A stretch of 64,000 nucleotides of DNA. It comes from Micromonospora sp. HM5-17. GTDB lineage: Bacteria > Actinomycetota > Actinomycetes > Mycobacteriales > Micromonosporaceae. Of the stretch, positions 55,824 through 63,225 are shown in pieces. Position 1 is the first letter of the stretch. Every line of letters begins with the position of its first letter. The position numbers and the translations under genes are program-made. Location of the stretch: positions 434,001 through 498,000 of the forward strand of contig NZ_RJWA01000001.1 in the NCBI RefSeq assembly GCF_003762835.1, in the 5' to 3' direction. The notes beneath the pieces are model-generated. The model was given only the letters and a program-made list of their open reading frames with translations. It was not told where the DNA came from and did no database searches.

Positions 55824-56714
55824 TCAGGCGTCCAGGGGACGCCAGGCGGGGCCGTCACCACCGGGTCGGACCCGCCCGAACACCACGTCGGCGAAGTGGA
55901 TGCCGAAGCCGATGGTGTCGGGCTTCGCGAGCTCGGCGACGAGGCGGCGACGGTGTTCGGCCGACCAGGCCCGGTCGTGGTCGTTGCCGGCGGACCATTC
56001 GGGGTGGTCGACCTGGATCGGCGAGTGCAGGGCGTCGCCGAAGGCGATCAGGCGGGTGCCACCTGCCGTGATCACGTACTGTGCGTGTCCGGCGGTGTGG
56101 CCGCCGGTGGTCTGCACGCGTACGCCGGGGAAGATCTCCTGACCGTCGTCGACGGTACGGACGCGCGGTGCCAGCGCGGCGGCGATCTCCTTGGTCGTGC
56201 CCTCCGACTCCAGCAGCTCGCGCTGGGCCCACTCCGGCGCGGCCACCAGATAGTCGGCGTGCGGGAACACCGGCTGGTCGCCGCCGGGAGCCGGGTGCCA
56301 GGCCCAGCCGATGTGGTCGACGTGCAGGTGGGTGAAGGCGACCGCCTCGATGTCCTCGGGGCTCCGACCGAGATCGGCCAGGTTCTTCAGCAACGCGCCG
56401 CCGTGGATGTCGCCGTGCGCCTCGCCCGGTTCGGCTGGTTGCGTGCGCGGGCCGAACCCCGCGTCGATGAGAAGGGCCCGCTCACCGTGTTCCACCAGGA
56501 GTCCGCCGATGCTCGCCACGAGGTTGCCGGACTCGTCCAGATACTCCGGGTGGGCGGCCCAGAACTCCTCGGTGGTGTCAGGGAGCCATCCGCGCGGTGC
56601 GAGGGGAACCACCCCGTCCGGCACGAAGGACACCCGGGTGTCGCCGAGCCGTATCGCGCGGATGCCCGGCGGCCGCCGCAGTCGTTCGCTCTGCTCCGCA
56701 ACGTCGTCTGCCAT
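55824..56714 (-). CDS. Metallo-beta-lactamase-fold hydrolase
   Basis: 296 aa from ATG 56714 (GAGGAG just upstream). MBL-fold motifs: LLIDAGFGPRT, FTHLHVDHIGW (H-x-H-x-D-H), TTGGHTAGHAQYVI, FGDALHSP and a late His in GIHFADVVFG. Close in pattern to the AHL-lactonase/quinolone-signal or alkylsulfatase-like MBL proteins; no signal peptide, so cytoplasmic. With a MarR regulator divergent and an MFS exporter downstream it may belong to a detoxification unit for a small lactone or ester, which is inference. Confidence 0.92.
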   Translation of the reverse strand: MADDVAEQSERLRRPPGIRAIRLGDTRVSFVPDGVVPLAPRGWLPDTTEEFWAAHPEYLDESGNLVASIGGLLVEHGERALLIDAGFGPRTQPAEPGEAHGDIHGGALLKNLADLGRSPEDIEAVAFTHLHVDHIGWAWHPAPGGDQPVFPHADYLVAAPEWAQRELLESEGTTKEIAAALAPRVRTVDDGQEIFPGVRVQTTGGHTAGHAQYVITAGGTRLIAFGDALHSPIQVDHPEWSAGNDHDRAWSAEHRRRLVAELAKPDTIGFGIHFADVVFGRVRPGGDGPAWRPLDA

Positions 56715-56770
56715 AGCTCCTCGCCTTCTGGGTGCGTCGGGTGCCACCGCCAACGGGCGGCGACGTCGCG

Positions 56771-56800
56771 AGCATAAGCATCAAGCTTTAATTGTTAAAG
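56771..56800 (-). promoter_or_regulatory. MarR-type operator and promoter of the MBL-MFS unit
   Basis: CTTTAA-TTG-TTAAAG (56786-56800), perfect 6-bp arms, in an AT-rich island. On the minus strand TTAACA (56793-56798) and TATGCT (56771-56776) form a promoter with a 16-bp spacer, so a repressor on the palindrome would cover the -35. Confidence 0.65.
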
Positions 56801-56829
56801 ACTGAAATGTTATGGATTGATGGATTCGC

Positions 56830-56835
56830 TAGGAT
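56830..56835 (+). promoter_or_regulatory. Candidate -10 for leaderless marR-like gene
   Basis: TAGGAT ends 6 nt before the ATG at 56842; no ribosome site is present. Confidence 0.4.
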
Positions 56836-56841
56836 GGCGGC

Positions 56842-57297
56842 ATGACGACGTCACCGGAGCCGCCGGCCAGCGCGGAGCGACAGCTGTGCGGACTGGTGAG
56901 CGGGCTGGCCCAGAAGATCTCCGACCATTTGCGTGAACGCGCCGCGACCCTCGGCCTCACCGCGGCACAGGCGACCGCCCTGCGGGAGCTGAGCGGGCCG
57001 ATGACCATGCGGGAACTCGCCGACCGGATGAGCTGCGAGCCCTCCAACGCCACCTTCGTGGTCGACAGGCTCGAGAAGCAGGGGCTGATCGAACGGCGGG
57101 CCCATCCCACCGACCGTCGCGCCCGGCATCTCGTCCTCACCCCGCAGGGCACCGCCCTCCGGGAGCGGCTCCTCGCCCTCCTCGCCCAGGACTCACCGCT
57201 GGGCGGCCTCACCCCACAGCGGCAGCGTCTCCTCCAGGACCTGCTCGAGCAGGCCATCGCCCCGACGGACCGAGGCCGCGCGGACGGCGGTGGGTAG
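56842..57297 (+). CDS. MarR-family regulator
   Basis: 151 aa. Winged-helix MarR core: LGLTAAQATALREL, MTMRELADRMSCEPSNATFVVDRLEKQGLIERR, and the wing PTDRRARHLVLTPQG. Likely represses the divergent MBL-MFS operon through the CTTTAA/TTAAAG palindrome and responds to a small aromatic or related ligand. Its stop codon TAG (57295-57297) is part of the TAGGAT hexamer before purD. Confidence 0.94.
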   Translation: MTTSPEPPASAERQLCGLVSGLAQKISDHLRERAATLGLTAAQATALRELSGPMTMRELADRMSCEPSNATFVVDRLEKQGLIERRAHPTDRRARHLVLTPQGTALRERLLALLAQDSPLGGLTPQRQRLLQDLLEQAIAPTDRGRADGGG

Positions 57298-57300
57298 GAT
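57295..57300 (+). promoter_or_regulatory. Candidate -10 for leaderless purD
   Basis: TAGGAT begins with the marR stop codon and ends 8 nt before the purD GTG. Confidence 0.4.
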
Positions 57301-57308
57301 GCCTCGTC

Positions 57309-58574
57309 GTGCGCGTCCTTCTGATCGGTGGCGGCGGGCGGGAGCACGCACTCGCGCTCGGGCTGGCCGCCGACCCCGCCGTCGACCACCTGGTCGCCGC
57401 GCCGGGTAACCCCGGCATCGCGGCCGTCGCGGAACTGCGGCCCGTGGAGATCACCGACTCCGCGGCGGTCGCCGCGCTCGCCGTGGAGACCGCGGCCGAT
57501 CTGGTCGTGATCGGCCCGGAGGCGCCGCTGGTCGCCGGGGTCGCCGACGCGGTACGGGCCAAGGGCATTCCCTGTTTCGGACCCTCCGCCGCCGCGGCGC
57601 GGATCGAGGGGTCGAAGGCGTTCGCCAAGGACGTGATGTCGGCGGCCGGGGTCCCGACCGCCCGGTCCCGGGTGGTCGACGGCACCGGCACCCCGATCGG
57701 CACCGCGCTCGTCGCCCAGGCGCTCGACGAGTTCGGTGCGCCGTACGTGGTGAAGAACGACGGGCTGGCCGCCGGCAAGGGCGTGGTGGTCACCGACGAC
57801 CGGGACGCGGCGCTGGCGCACGCCGCCGCCTGCGGTCGGGTCGTCGTCGAGGAGTATCTCGACGGTCCCGAGGTCTCGCTCTTCGTCGTCACCGACGGCG
57901 AGACCGCGGTGCCGCTCCTGCCCGCCCAGGACTTCAAGCGGGTCGGGGACGGGGACACCGGGCCGAACACCGGCGGCATGGGGGCGTACGCGCCGCTGCC
58001 GTGGCTGCCCGACGGGACCGTCGACGAGGTGATGGCGCGCGTGGTCGAGCCGACCCTGGCCGAGCTGCGTCGGCGCGGCACCCCGTTCAGCGGGCTGCTC
58101 TACGTCGGGCTCGCGATCACCCGGCACGGTCCCCGGGTGATCGAGTTCAACGCGCGGTTCGGCGATCCGGAGACCCAGGTCGTCCTCGCGCTGCTGGAGA
58201 CGCCGCTCGGCGGACTGCTGCACGCGGCCGCGACCGGGACGCTGGCCGCGCATCCGCCGCTGCGCTGGCGGCCCGGAGCGGCGGTCACCGTGGTCGTTGC
58301 CGCCGCCGGCTACCCGGGTACGGCCCGGACCGGCGACGTGATCACGGGGGCGGATCGCCCGGGGATCATCCACGCCGGCACCACACGCCGGGCCGACGGT
58401 GCTCTACTCTCCGCGGGCGGCCGGGTCCTCTCCGGTACCGGGCTCGGCGTCGACCTCGCCGCTGCCCGCGACGCCGCGTACGCCCTGGTCTCCGGCGTCG
58501 GGCTGGCCGGTTCGCACCATCGGCGGGACATCGCCGAGGCGGCCGCCGCGGGCCGGATCGCGCTGCCCCGCTGA
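57309..58574 (+). CDS. purD: Phosphoribosylamine-glycine ligase
   Basis: 421 aa from GTG 57309. Second step of purine synthesis, ATP-grasp ligase. N domain with LLIGGGGREHALA and NPGIAAVAE; ATP-grasp domain with IEGSKAFAKDVM, VVKNDGLAAGKGVVV and QDFKRVGDGDTGPNTGGMGAY; C-terminal ATP and Mg contacts VIEFNARFGDPETQ. No ribosome site; -10-like TAGGAT lies 8 nt upstream. The marR-like gene ends 11 nt before it. Confidence 0.98.
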   Translation: MRVLLIGGGGREHALALGLAADPAVDHLVAAPGNPGIAAVAELRPVEITDSAAVAALAVETAADLVVIGPEAPLVAGVADAVRAKGIPCFGPSAAAARIEGSKAFAKDVMSAAGVPTARSRVVDGTGTPIGTALVAQALDEFGAPYVVKNDGLAAGKGVVVTDDRDAALAHAAACGRVVVEEYLDGPEVSLFVVTDGETAVPLLPAQDFKRVGDGDTGPNTGGMGAYAPLPWLPDGTVDEVMARVVEPTLAELRRRGTPFSGLLYVGLAITRHGPRVIEFNARFGDPETQVVLALLETPLGGLLHAAATGTLAAHPPLRWRPGAAVTVVVAAAGYPGTARTGDVITGADRPGIIHAGTTRRADGALLSAGGRVLSGTGLGVDLAAARDAAYALVSGVGLAGSHHRRDIAEAAAAGRIALPR

Positions 58575-58623
58575 GCCACCGACCGCCGTCCCGGGCGCCG
58601 GGCCCCGTCCCGCCCGCCGCGCG

Positions 58624-59838
58624 TCAGCGGAGCTGCCGGCCGGAGATGGCGCGGGAGATCACCAGGCGCTGGATCTCCGAGGTTCCCTCGAAGATCGTGT
58701 AGATCTTGGCGTCCCGGTACCAGCGCTCCACCGGATGCTCGCGCAGGTAGCCCGCACCGCCGAGGATCTGCACCGCCTTCTCGGTCACCGCCACCGCCAC
58801 CTCGCCGGCCTTCAGCTTCGCCATCGAGCCCTCGCCGGCCTCGAACGGGCGGTTGTTCCGGCCCATCCAGGCAGCCCGCCAGACCAGCAGGCGGGCGGCG
58901 TCGATCTCCATCCGCATGTCCGCGAGGGCGAACGCCACCGCCTGGTTCTCGATGATCGGGCGGCCGAACTGCACCCGCTCCTGCGCGTACGCCAGGGCGT
59001 ACTCGTACGCCGCCCGGGCCACCCCGATCGCCTGGGCCCCCACCGTCGGTCGGGACAGTTCGAAGGTCCGCATCGCCGCCTGGCTCGTGCCGCGCCGCCC
59101 CGCGCGGGCCCGGTCCAGCCGTTCGAGAAGCGCCTCCCGCCCGCCCAGCAGGCAGCGCCCCGGGACCCGTACCTCGTCCAGGAAGACGTCGGCGGTGTGC
59201 GAGGCACGCAGCCCCAGCTTCCTCAGCTTCCTGGTGGCGGTCAGGCCCGGGGTGCCGGGCGGTACGACGAAGGCGGCCTGGCCGCGGGCGCCGAGTTCGG
59301 GCTCCACCGAGGCGGTCACCACGTGCACGGCGGCGATTCCGCCGTTGGTGGCGTACGCCTTCTGCCCGGTCAGCACCCACTCGTCGGTCGTCTCGTCGTA
59401 CCGGGCCCGGGTGCGCATCGCCGCCACGTCGGAGCCCGCCTCCGGCTCGGTGCTGCAGAAGGCGCCGAGTGCTGGCTCGTCGACGGTGCCGTAGCACTGC
59501 GGCACCCACTCCAGGAGCTGCTCCGGCGTACCGGAGCCGTAGATCGCGGCGACCGCCAGCGAGGTGCCGAAGATCGACAGGCCGATCCCGGCGTCGCCCC
59601 AGAAGAGCTCTTCGTTGGCGATCGGCAGGGAGAGCCCGGTCGGGTCGGCCCAGCAGGTGGCGAGAAGCTCGAACCCGTACAGGCCGACCTTCGCCGCCTC
59701 CTGGATCACCGGCCAGGGTGTCTCCTCCCGGGCGTCCCACTCGGCCGCGGCCGGGCGTACGACCTCGGCGGCGAAGCCGTGCACCCAGTCGCGCAGCTCT
59801 CGTTGGTCCTCGTTCAGGTCGAGCGAGAACTCCACCAT
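58624..59838 (-). CDS. Acyl-CoA dehydrogenase, ~400 aa type
   Basis: 404 aa. Standard acyl-CoA dehydrogenase: N-terminal helices with MVEFSLDLNEDQRELRDWVHGFA, the FAD loop ALGAFCSTEPEAGSDVAAMR, TGQKAYATNGGIA, the R-x-Q-F-G-R-P-I region RVQFGRPIIENQAVAF, VQILGGAGYLREHPVERWYRD, and catalytic base E384 in IFEGTSEIQR. It follows the SCP2 gene by 37 nt. With the SCP2 partner and the shared operator it belongs to the same lipid-catabolic regulon as the 4602 gene. Confidence 0.96.
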   Translation of the reverse strand: MVEFSLDLNEDQRELRDWVHGFAAEVVRPAAAEWDAREETPWPVIQEAAKVGLYGFELLATCWADPTGLSLPIANEELFWGDAGIGLSIFGTSLAVAAIYGSGTPEQLLEWVPQCYGTVDEPALGAFCSTEPEAGSDVAAMRTRARYDETTDEWVLTGQKAYATNGGIAAVHVVTASVEPELGARGQAAFVVPPGTPGLTATRKLRKLGLRASHTADVFLDEVRVPGRCLLGGREALLERLDRARAGRRGTSQAAMRTFELSRPTVGAQAIGVARAAYEYALAYAQERVQFGRPIIENQAVAFALADMRMEIDAARLLVWRAAWMGRNNRPFEAGEGSMAKLKAGEVAVAVTEKAVQILGGAGYLREHPVERWYRDAKIYTIFEGTSEIQRLVISRAISGRQLR

Positions 59839-59875
59839 CGCCAGCTCCTCGGCGGGCCTGGAGTGCGGGAGCGGA

Positions 59876-60328
59876 TCAGGCCTTGGGGATGTCGAAAAGG
59901 TTGGCGATGTTGGCCGCCAGCCCCAGGTCGCCCTTGGCCTTCAGCTTGCCGGTCATGAACATCATCACCGGGTTGGCCCCGCCGGAGACGATCCTGAGGA
60001 ACTCGACCGGACCCATGGTGAGCGAGAGCTTCGGATCGCGGCCCGGCGTCTCGGAGACCTGGCAGGTCCCGTTCTCGATGACCACCTCGTAGGTGTCGCT
60101 GGCCCCGTCCGGCCCCCCGGTGACGGTCCAGTGGACGACCGCGTTGGTCGAGCCGGCGCGGTCGGCGCGGAACAGCGACGGCATCCGGGAGAAGACCGCG
60201 TCGAGGACGCTGCCGCGCAGCTCGCCCTGCATCACCTCGGCGAGCTTGGCGTCCGGGGTGGACTTGACGATCTGGGCGAATTGCTTGGGCTCGACCGAGG
60301 CGAAGGTCGCCGGATCGAAGTCAGTCAT
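59876..60328 (-). CDS. SCP2 sterol-binding-domain protein
   Basis: 150 aa; GGAAGG precedes ATG 60328. Whole-length SCP2 fold: an amphipathic helix, VLDAVFSRMPSLF, the strands AVVHWTVTGGPDGASDTYEVVIENGTC and the end motif SGGANPVMMFMTGKLKAKGDLGLAANIANLF, given here by key pieces. SCP2 proteins bind acyl chains or sterols in a hydrophobic tunnel and may present lipid substrates to the dehydrogenase encoded downstream. First gene of the operon and next to the double operator. Confidence 0.94.
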   Translation of the reverse strand: MTDFDPATFASVEPKQFAQIVKSTPDAKLAEVMQGELRGSVLDAVFSRMPSLFRADRAGSTNAVVHWTVTGGPDGASDTYEVVIENGTCQVSETPGRDPKLSLTMGPVEFLRIVSGGANPVMMFMTGKLKAKGDLGLAANIANLFDIPKA

Positions 60329-60355
60329 GGAGGTGGCCTTCCAGACAGGACATTT

Positions 60356-60387
60356 GGTTACCGGTGCGTAACCTTACGCGCGAGTAG
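60356..60387 (-). promoter_or_regulatory. Double palindromic operator before the SCP2 operon
   Basis: On the minus strand: site A CTACTCGCGCGTAA (60374-60387), then site B with perfect arms GGTTAC/GTAACC around 6 nt (60356-60373), ending 27 nt before the ATG. Same element types and order as at 4532-4571. Confidence 0.65.
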
Positions 60388-60516
60388 GTAGGCCCGCAAG
60401 GGAGCCACCACCTGTGCCGTCACGCGGCTGCTCTGGGGCCGTACGGGGGCGGCATGCGCGACGCGGTTGCCCGCTGCCGGTTCCGTCGCTCGTCCTGGCT
60501 CCGCTTCTGCCGTTCC

Positions 60517-60600
60517 TCCCTCCGGCGCCGCGATCCCTCGTCCGCTCCCTCTGGCGCCGCGATCCCTCCCGCTTCCTCCGGCGCCGCGACCCCTCGTCCG
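60517..60600 (+). repeat. Three imperfect ~28-bp repeats
   Basis: GGCGCCGCGATCCCTC begins at 60524 and 60553, and a variant at 60580 with one change; spacings 29 and 27 bp. It lies between the SCP2 operator and the ArsR-like operators, in a 374-nt gene-free gap. Confidence 0.75.
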
Positions 60601-60640
60601 CTCCCCACCACTCGGCGGCTTGACGAGTCGGGGCGAGGGA

Positions 60641-60681
60641 TGTCAGTCTCATCTGACAGGGGGTATCAGTCAAAGCTGACA
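60641..60681 (+). promoter_or_regulatory. Twin palindromic operators before the ArsR-like operon
   Basis: TGTCAG-6 nt-CTGACA (60641-60658, perfect) and TATCAG-6 nt-CTGACA (60664-60681, one change), starts 23 bp apart, about two helical turns, ending 21 nt before the ATG at 60703. Strong candidates for autoregulation. Confidence 0.7.
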
Positions 60682-60702
60682 CCCAGGAAGGGAACGTGGC
60701 GC

Positions 60703-61047
60703 ATGGACCAGGGCCCGTCCTCGGGCGACGAGCTGCTGCGGGTGCTCACCGCGCTGGCGAGCCCGCACCGGCTGCGGATCATCGCGGCCCTCGTGGAGGG
60801 ACGCGCGTACGTCAGCCAACTGGCGCGGCGACTGCGGATGAACCGGCCGCTGCTCTACATGCACCTCCAGCGTCTGGAGGCGGCCGGCCTCGTGGTCGGG
60901 ACTCTCGAGACCGCCCAGGACGGCAGCTCGGTGAAGTACTTCGAGGTCGTGCCGTTCGCGCTCGGCCTCACTCCGGAGGTGATCCGGACGGCGGCCCAGA
61001 CGCTGGCGTGGGACGGATCGGGCCCGGACGGCTCGGGAAAGGACTGA
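60703..61047 (+). CDS. ArsR-like winged-helix regulator
   Basis: 114 aa; GGAAGGGAACG upstream of ATG 60703. Winged helix: ELLRVLTALASPHRLRIIAALVEG, AYVSQLARRLRMNRPLLYMHLQRLEAAGLV and VKYFEVVPFALGLTPEVI. No Cys pair, so not a thiol metal sensor. First gene of a three-gene unit with a membrane protein and a serine hydrolase; twin palindromes upstream suggest it controls its own operon. Signal unknown. Confidence 0.88.
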   Translation: MDQGPSSGDELLRVLTALASPHRLRIIAALVEGRAYVSQLARRLRMNRPLLYMHLQRLEAAGLVVGTLETAQDGSSVKYFEVVPFALGLTPEVIRTAAQTLAWDGSGPDGSGKD

Positions 61048-61053
61048 AGACAG

Positions 61054-61410
61054 GTGAGCGGAGCATCCGGTACGCCCGTCGCGGCCGTACCGCACACACC
61101 GATCGCGCAGCCCGAGATCGCGCAGACCTCGGTGATCGCCTGGACGGTGATGGTGGTCGTGCTGACCGCCGTCGTGGCGTTCGTCGCGCTCGGCTTCTAT
61201 CGGACCCGACGCTCCTCCGACGGCCAGACGCGGTACCACGAGCTGCTGGCGCGGACCACGGAGACCGAGGCGCGGATCGCGCAGGGTACCGAGGCGACCC
61301 TGACCGAGCTCAAGGGCCTGCGCGTGGACGTTCAGGCGGTCCGAGAGGAGCTCGCGGAGGTCAAGGAACGCCTCGCCGGTCTGGAACGCCTGCTCAGCCA
61401 GATCGGGTGA
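61054..61410 (+). CDS. Small membrane protein with coiled-coil tail
   Basis: 118 aa from GTG 61054, 6 nt after the regulator stop. One membrane helix (about 26-50, VIAWTVMVVVLTAVVAFVAL), a basic FYRTRRSSDGQTRYHELL, then a long coiled coil (about 70-115; LKGLRVDVQAVREELAEVKERLAGLERLL). No family recognised with certainty. It may anchor or scaffold the hydrolase or sense envelope state for the regulator. Confidence 0.85.
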   Translation: MSGASGTPVAAVPHTPIAQPEIAQTSVIAWTVMVVVLTAVVAFVALGFYRTRRSSDGQTRYHELLARTTETEARIAQGTEATLTELKGLRVDVQAVREELAEVKERLAGLERLLSQIG

Positions 61411-61421
61411 GGGCGGTGGAC

Positions 61422-63146
61422 ATGCCCGTTCGGCACATGCCGCGGGGGCGGGGAGCGGCTGGACGGGTCCGACGCGGCCCGCTCGGGCTCGCCGCGTCCG
61501 CCGCCGTCGCCGCCCTCGTCCTGGCGGTCTCGACCCTGCCCGGCCCGGCTCTGGCCGCGCCGTCGGCCGCACCCTCCACGCCGTCGACCGGCGCGCCTCC
61601 CTCCGCCACGCCGGCCATCCCCGGCCCTGGCCCGGCGGCCTCGTCCAGGGCCGTGCCGGCCGAGGGTGATCTCGCCGGTGGGCAGCTCGGTGACCGGGTC
61701 GGCCGGGCCCGGGACTATCTGCGGCGGCACATGTCCGCGCTGCGGATCCCCGGGTTGGCGTACGCGGTCGTGCACGGCGACCGGGTCGTCGACCAGGGCG
61801 CCTGGGGGGTCGACGGTGACGGGGCGCCGCTCACCGTCGAGACGCCGTTCGTGCTCGGCTCGGTGAGCAAGTCGTTCACCGCGCTCGCGGTGATGCAGCT
61901 CGTCGAGGCGGGCCAGGTCGAGCTCGACGCCCCGGTCCGCCGGTACGTGCCCTGGTTCCGGCTGGCCGACGAGTCGGCCGCCGCCCGCATCACCGTCCGT
62001 CAGCTGCTGATCCAGACCAGCGGGCTGCCCCAGGTCGCGGCGCTCGGCCTCACCGACCGCTACGACAACACGCCCGGCGCGCTGGCCCGCTCGGTCCGGG
62101 ACCTCGCGGCGGTCCGTCCGACCGCCGAACCGGGCGCGACACACCAGTACAGCGACGCCAACTACCAGATTCTCGGCGTGCTCGTCGAGGAGGTGACCGG
62201 CCAGACGTACGCGGAGTACCTGCGCCGGAACGTGCTGGATCCGCTGCGGATGACCCGGTCCGCCGCCACCGAGGCCGAGGCGAGGGCGATCGGCGGCATC
62301 CCCGCCGGTCACCGCTACTACCTCGGCCGCCCGCGCCGGTTCGACCCACCGTTCGACGGCTCCGGGATCTCGGACGGCTTCCTCGCGGCGAGTCCCGCCG
62401 ACCTGACGCACTACCTGATCGCCCAGCTCAACGGCGGCCGGTACGGCGACCGTCAGGTCCTCTCGGCGGCGGGTGTCGCCCAGCTCCACGCCGGCCAGGT
62501 CGCCACCGGTGGCACCGGCCGGTACGCGCTGGGGTGGCGGGACGACGTCCTCTCCGGGCTCGGCGACCGCGTCGTCTGGCACGCCGGGGCGACCGCCAAC
62601 TTCTTCGGCCACCTGCTGGTGCTGCCCGACTCGGAGCTGGCCGTGGTGGTGCTCGCCAACAGCTACAGCCTGGCCCTGGACGGGCCGCTGGTCGCGGCGG
62701 GGTTCAACGTGGCCCGGATTTTGCGCGGCGGGTCCCCGGTGGCGGCGGAGGCCGACCCGACGTTCACCTGGGTTCTCGGCGGGCTGCTCGCCGTGCTCGC
62801 CCTGCTGCTGGCGCTGGTGGCCTGGTCGCTGGTCCGGGCGGTCCGCCTGGTCGCGGTGGTCTGGGGCCGGCGCGCCGGGGCGGCGCCGCCCCGGGGCCGT
62901 ACCGCCACCGGCACGCTGGCCTGGGTGGCCGGCTGTGCGGCGCTCGCCCTCGGTACGGGATGGGGACTCCCCGCCCTCTGGGACGGCGCCGGGCTGGCCC
63001 AGGTACTGCTCTTCGCGCCGGACCTCGGCCACGCGGCCATCGCCGTGGTCCTCGGCGCGGCCCTCCTCGGGCTGGTCCGGCTCGGCCTCGGCGGCTACCT
63101 CATGGTCGCGACCCGTCCGAAGGCGGGTGGCGCCGTGTCGGGGTGA
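61422..63146 (+). CDS. Membrane-anchored serine hydrolase (beta-lactamase/PBP-like)
   Basis: 574 aa from ATG 61422 (GAGGG 8 nt upstream; GTG 61416 also in frame). Signal segment (about 24-46), Ala/Pro/Ser linker, then a class C beta-lactamase-like domain (about 90-430): SxxK as S147-V-S-K150, the second motif Y-S-D (family usually Y-S-N) in HQYSDANYQILG, and a late VVWHAGATANFFGH replacing the K-T-G box. The C-terminal ~140 residues carry about four hydrophobic segments. Likely an extracellular D-Ala or ester hydrolase held in the membrane. End of a three-gene operon followed by a strong hairpin. Confidence 0.92.
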   Translation: MPVRHMPRGRGAAGRVRRGPLGLAASAAVAALVLAVSTLPGPALAAPSAAPSTPSTGAPPSATPAIPGPGPAASSRAVPAEGDLAGGQLGDRVGRARDYLRRHMSALRIPGLAYAVVHGDRVVDQGAWGVDGDGAPLTVETPFVLGSVSKSFTALAVMQLVEAGQVELDAPVRRYVPWFRLADESAAARITVRQLLIQTSGLPQVAALGLTDRYDNTPGALARSVRDLAAVRPTAEPGATHQYSDANYQILGVLVEEVTGQTYAEYLRRNVLDPLRMTRSAATEAEARAIGGIPAGHRYYLGRPRRFDPPFDGSGISDGFLAASPADLTHYLIAQLNGGRYGDRQVLSAAGVAQLHAGQVATGGTGRYALGWRDDVLSGLGDRVVWHAGATANFFGHLLVLPDSELAVVVLANSYSLALDGPLVAAGFNVARILRGGSPVAAEADPTFTWVLGGLLAVLALLLALVAWSLVRAVRLVAVVWGRRAGAAPPRGRTATGTLAWVAGCAALALGTGWGLPALWDGAGLAQVLLFAPDLGHAAIAVVLGAALLGLVRLGLGGYLMVATRPKAGGAVSG

Positions 63147-63185
63147 GCCGTACCCGGCCGCGCCGCGTGCCGGCCGGGCGGCAGT

Positions 63186-63217
63186 CGGGGACCCCTCCGC
63201 CACCGGAGGGGTCCCCG
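63186..63217. terminator. Bidirectional hairpin between hydrolase and pectate lyase
   Basis: 14-bp perfect stem (63186-63199 with 63204-63217), 4-nt loop, between convergent genes; the lyase stop at 63226 is 9 nt away. Confidence 0.8.
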
Positions 63218-63225
63218 GGGCCGGA

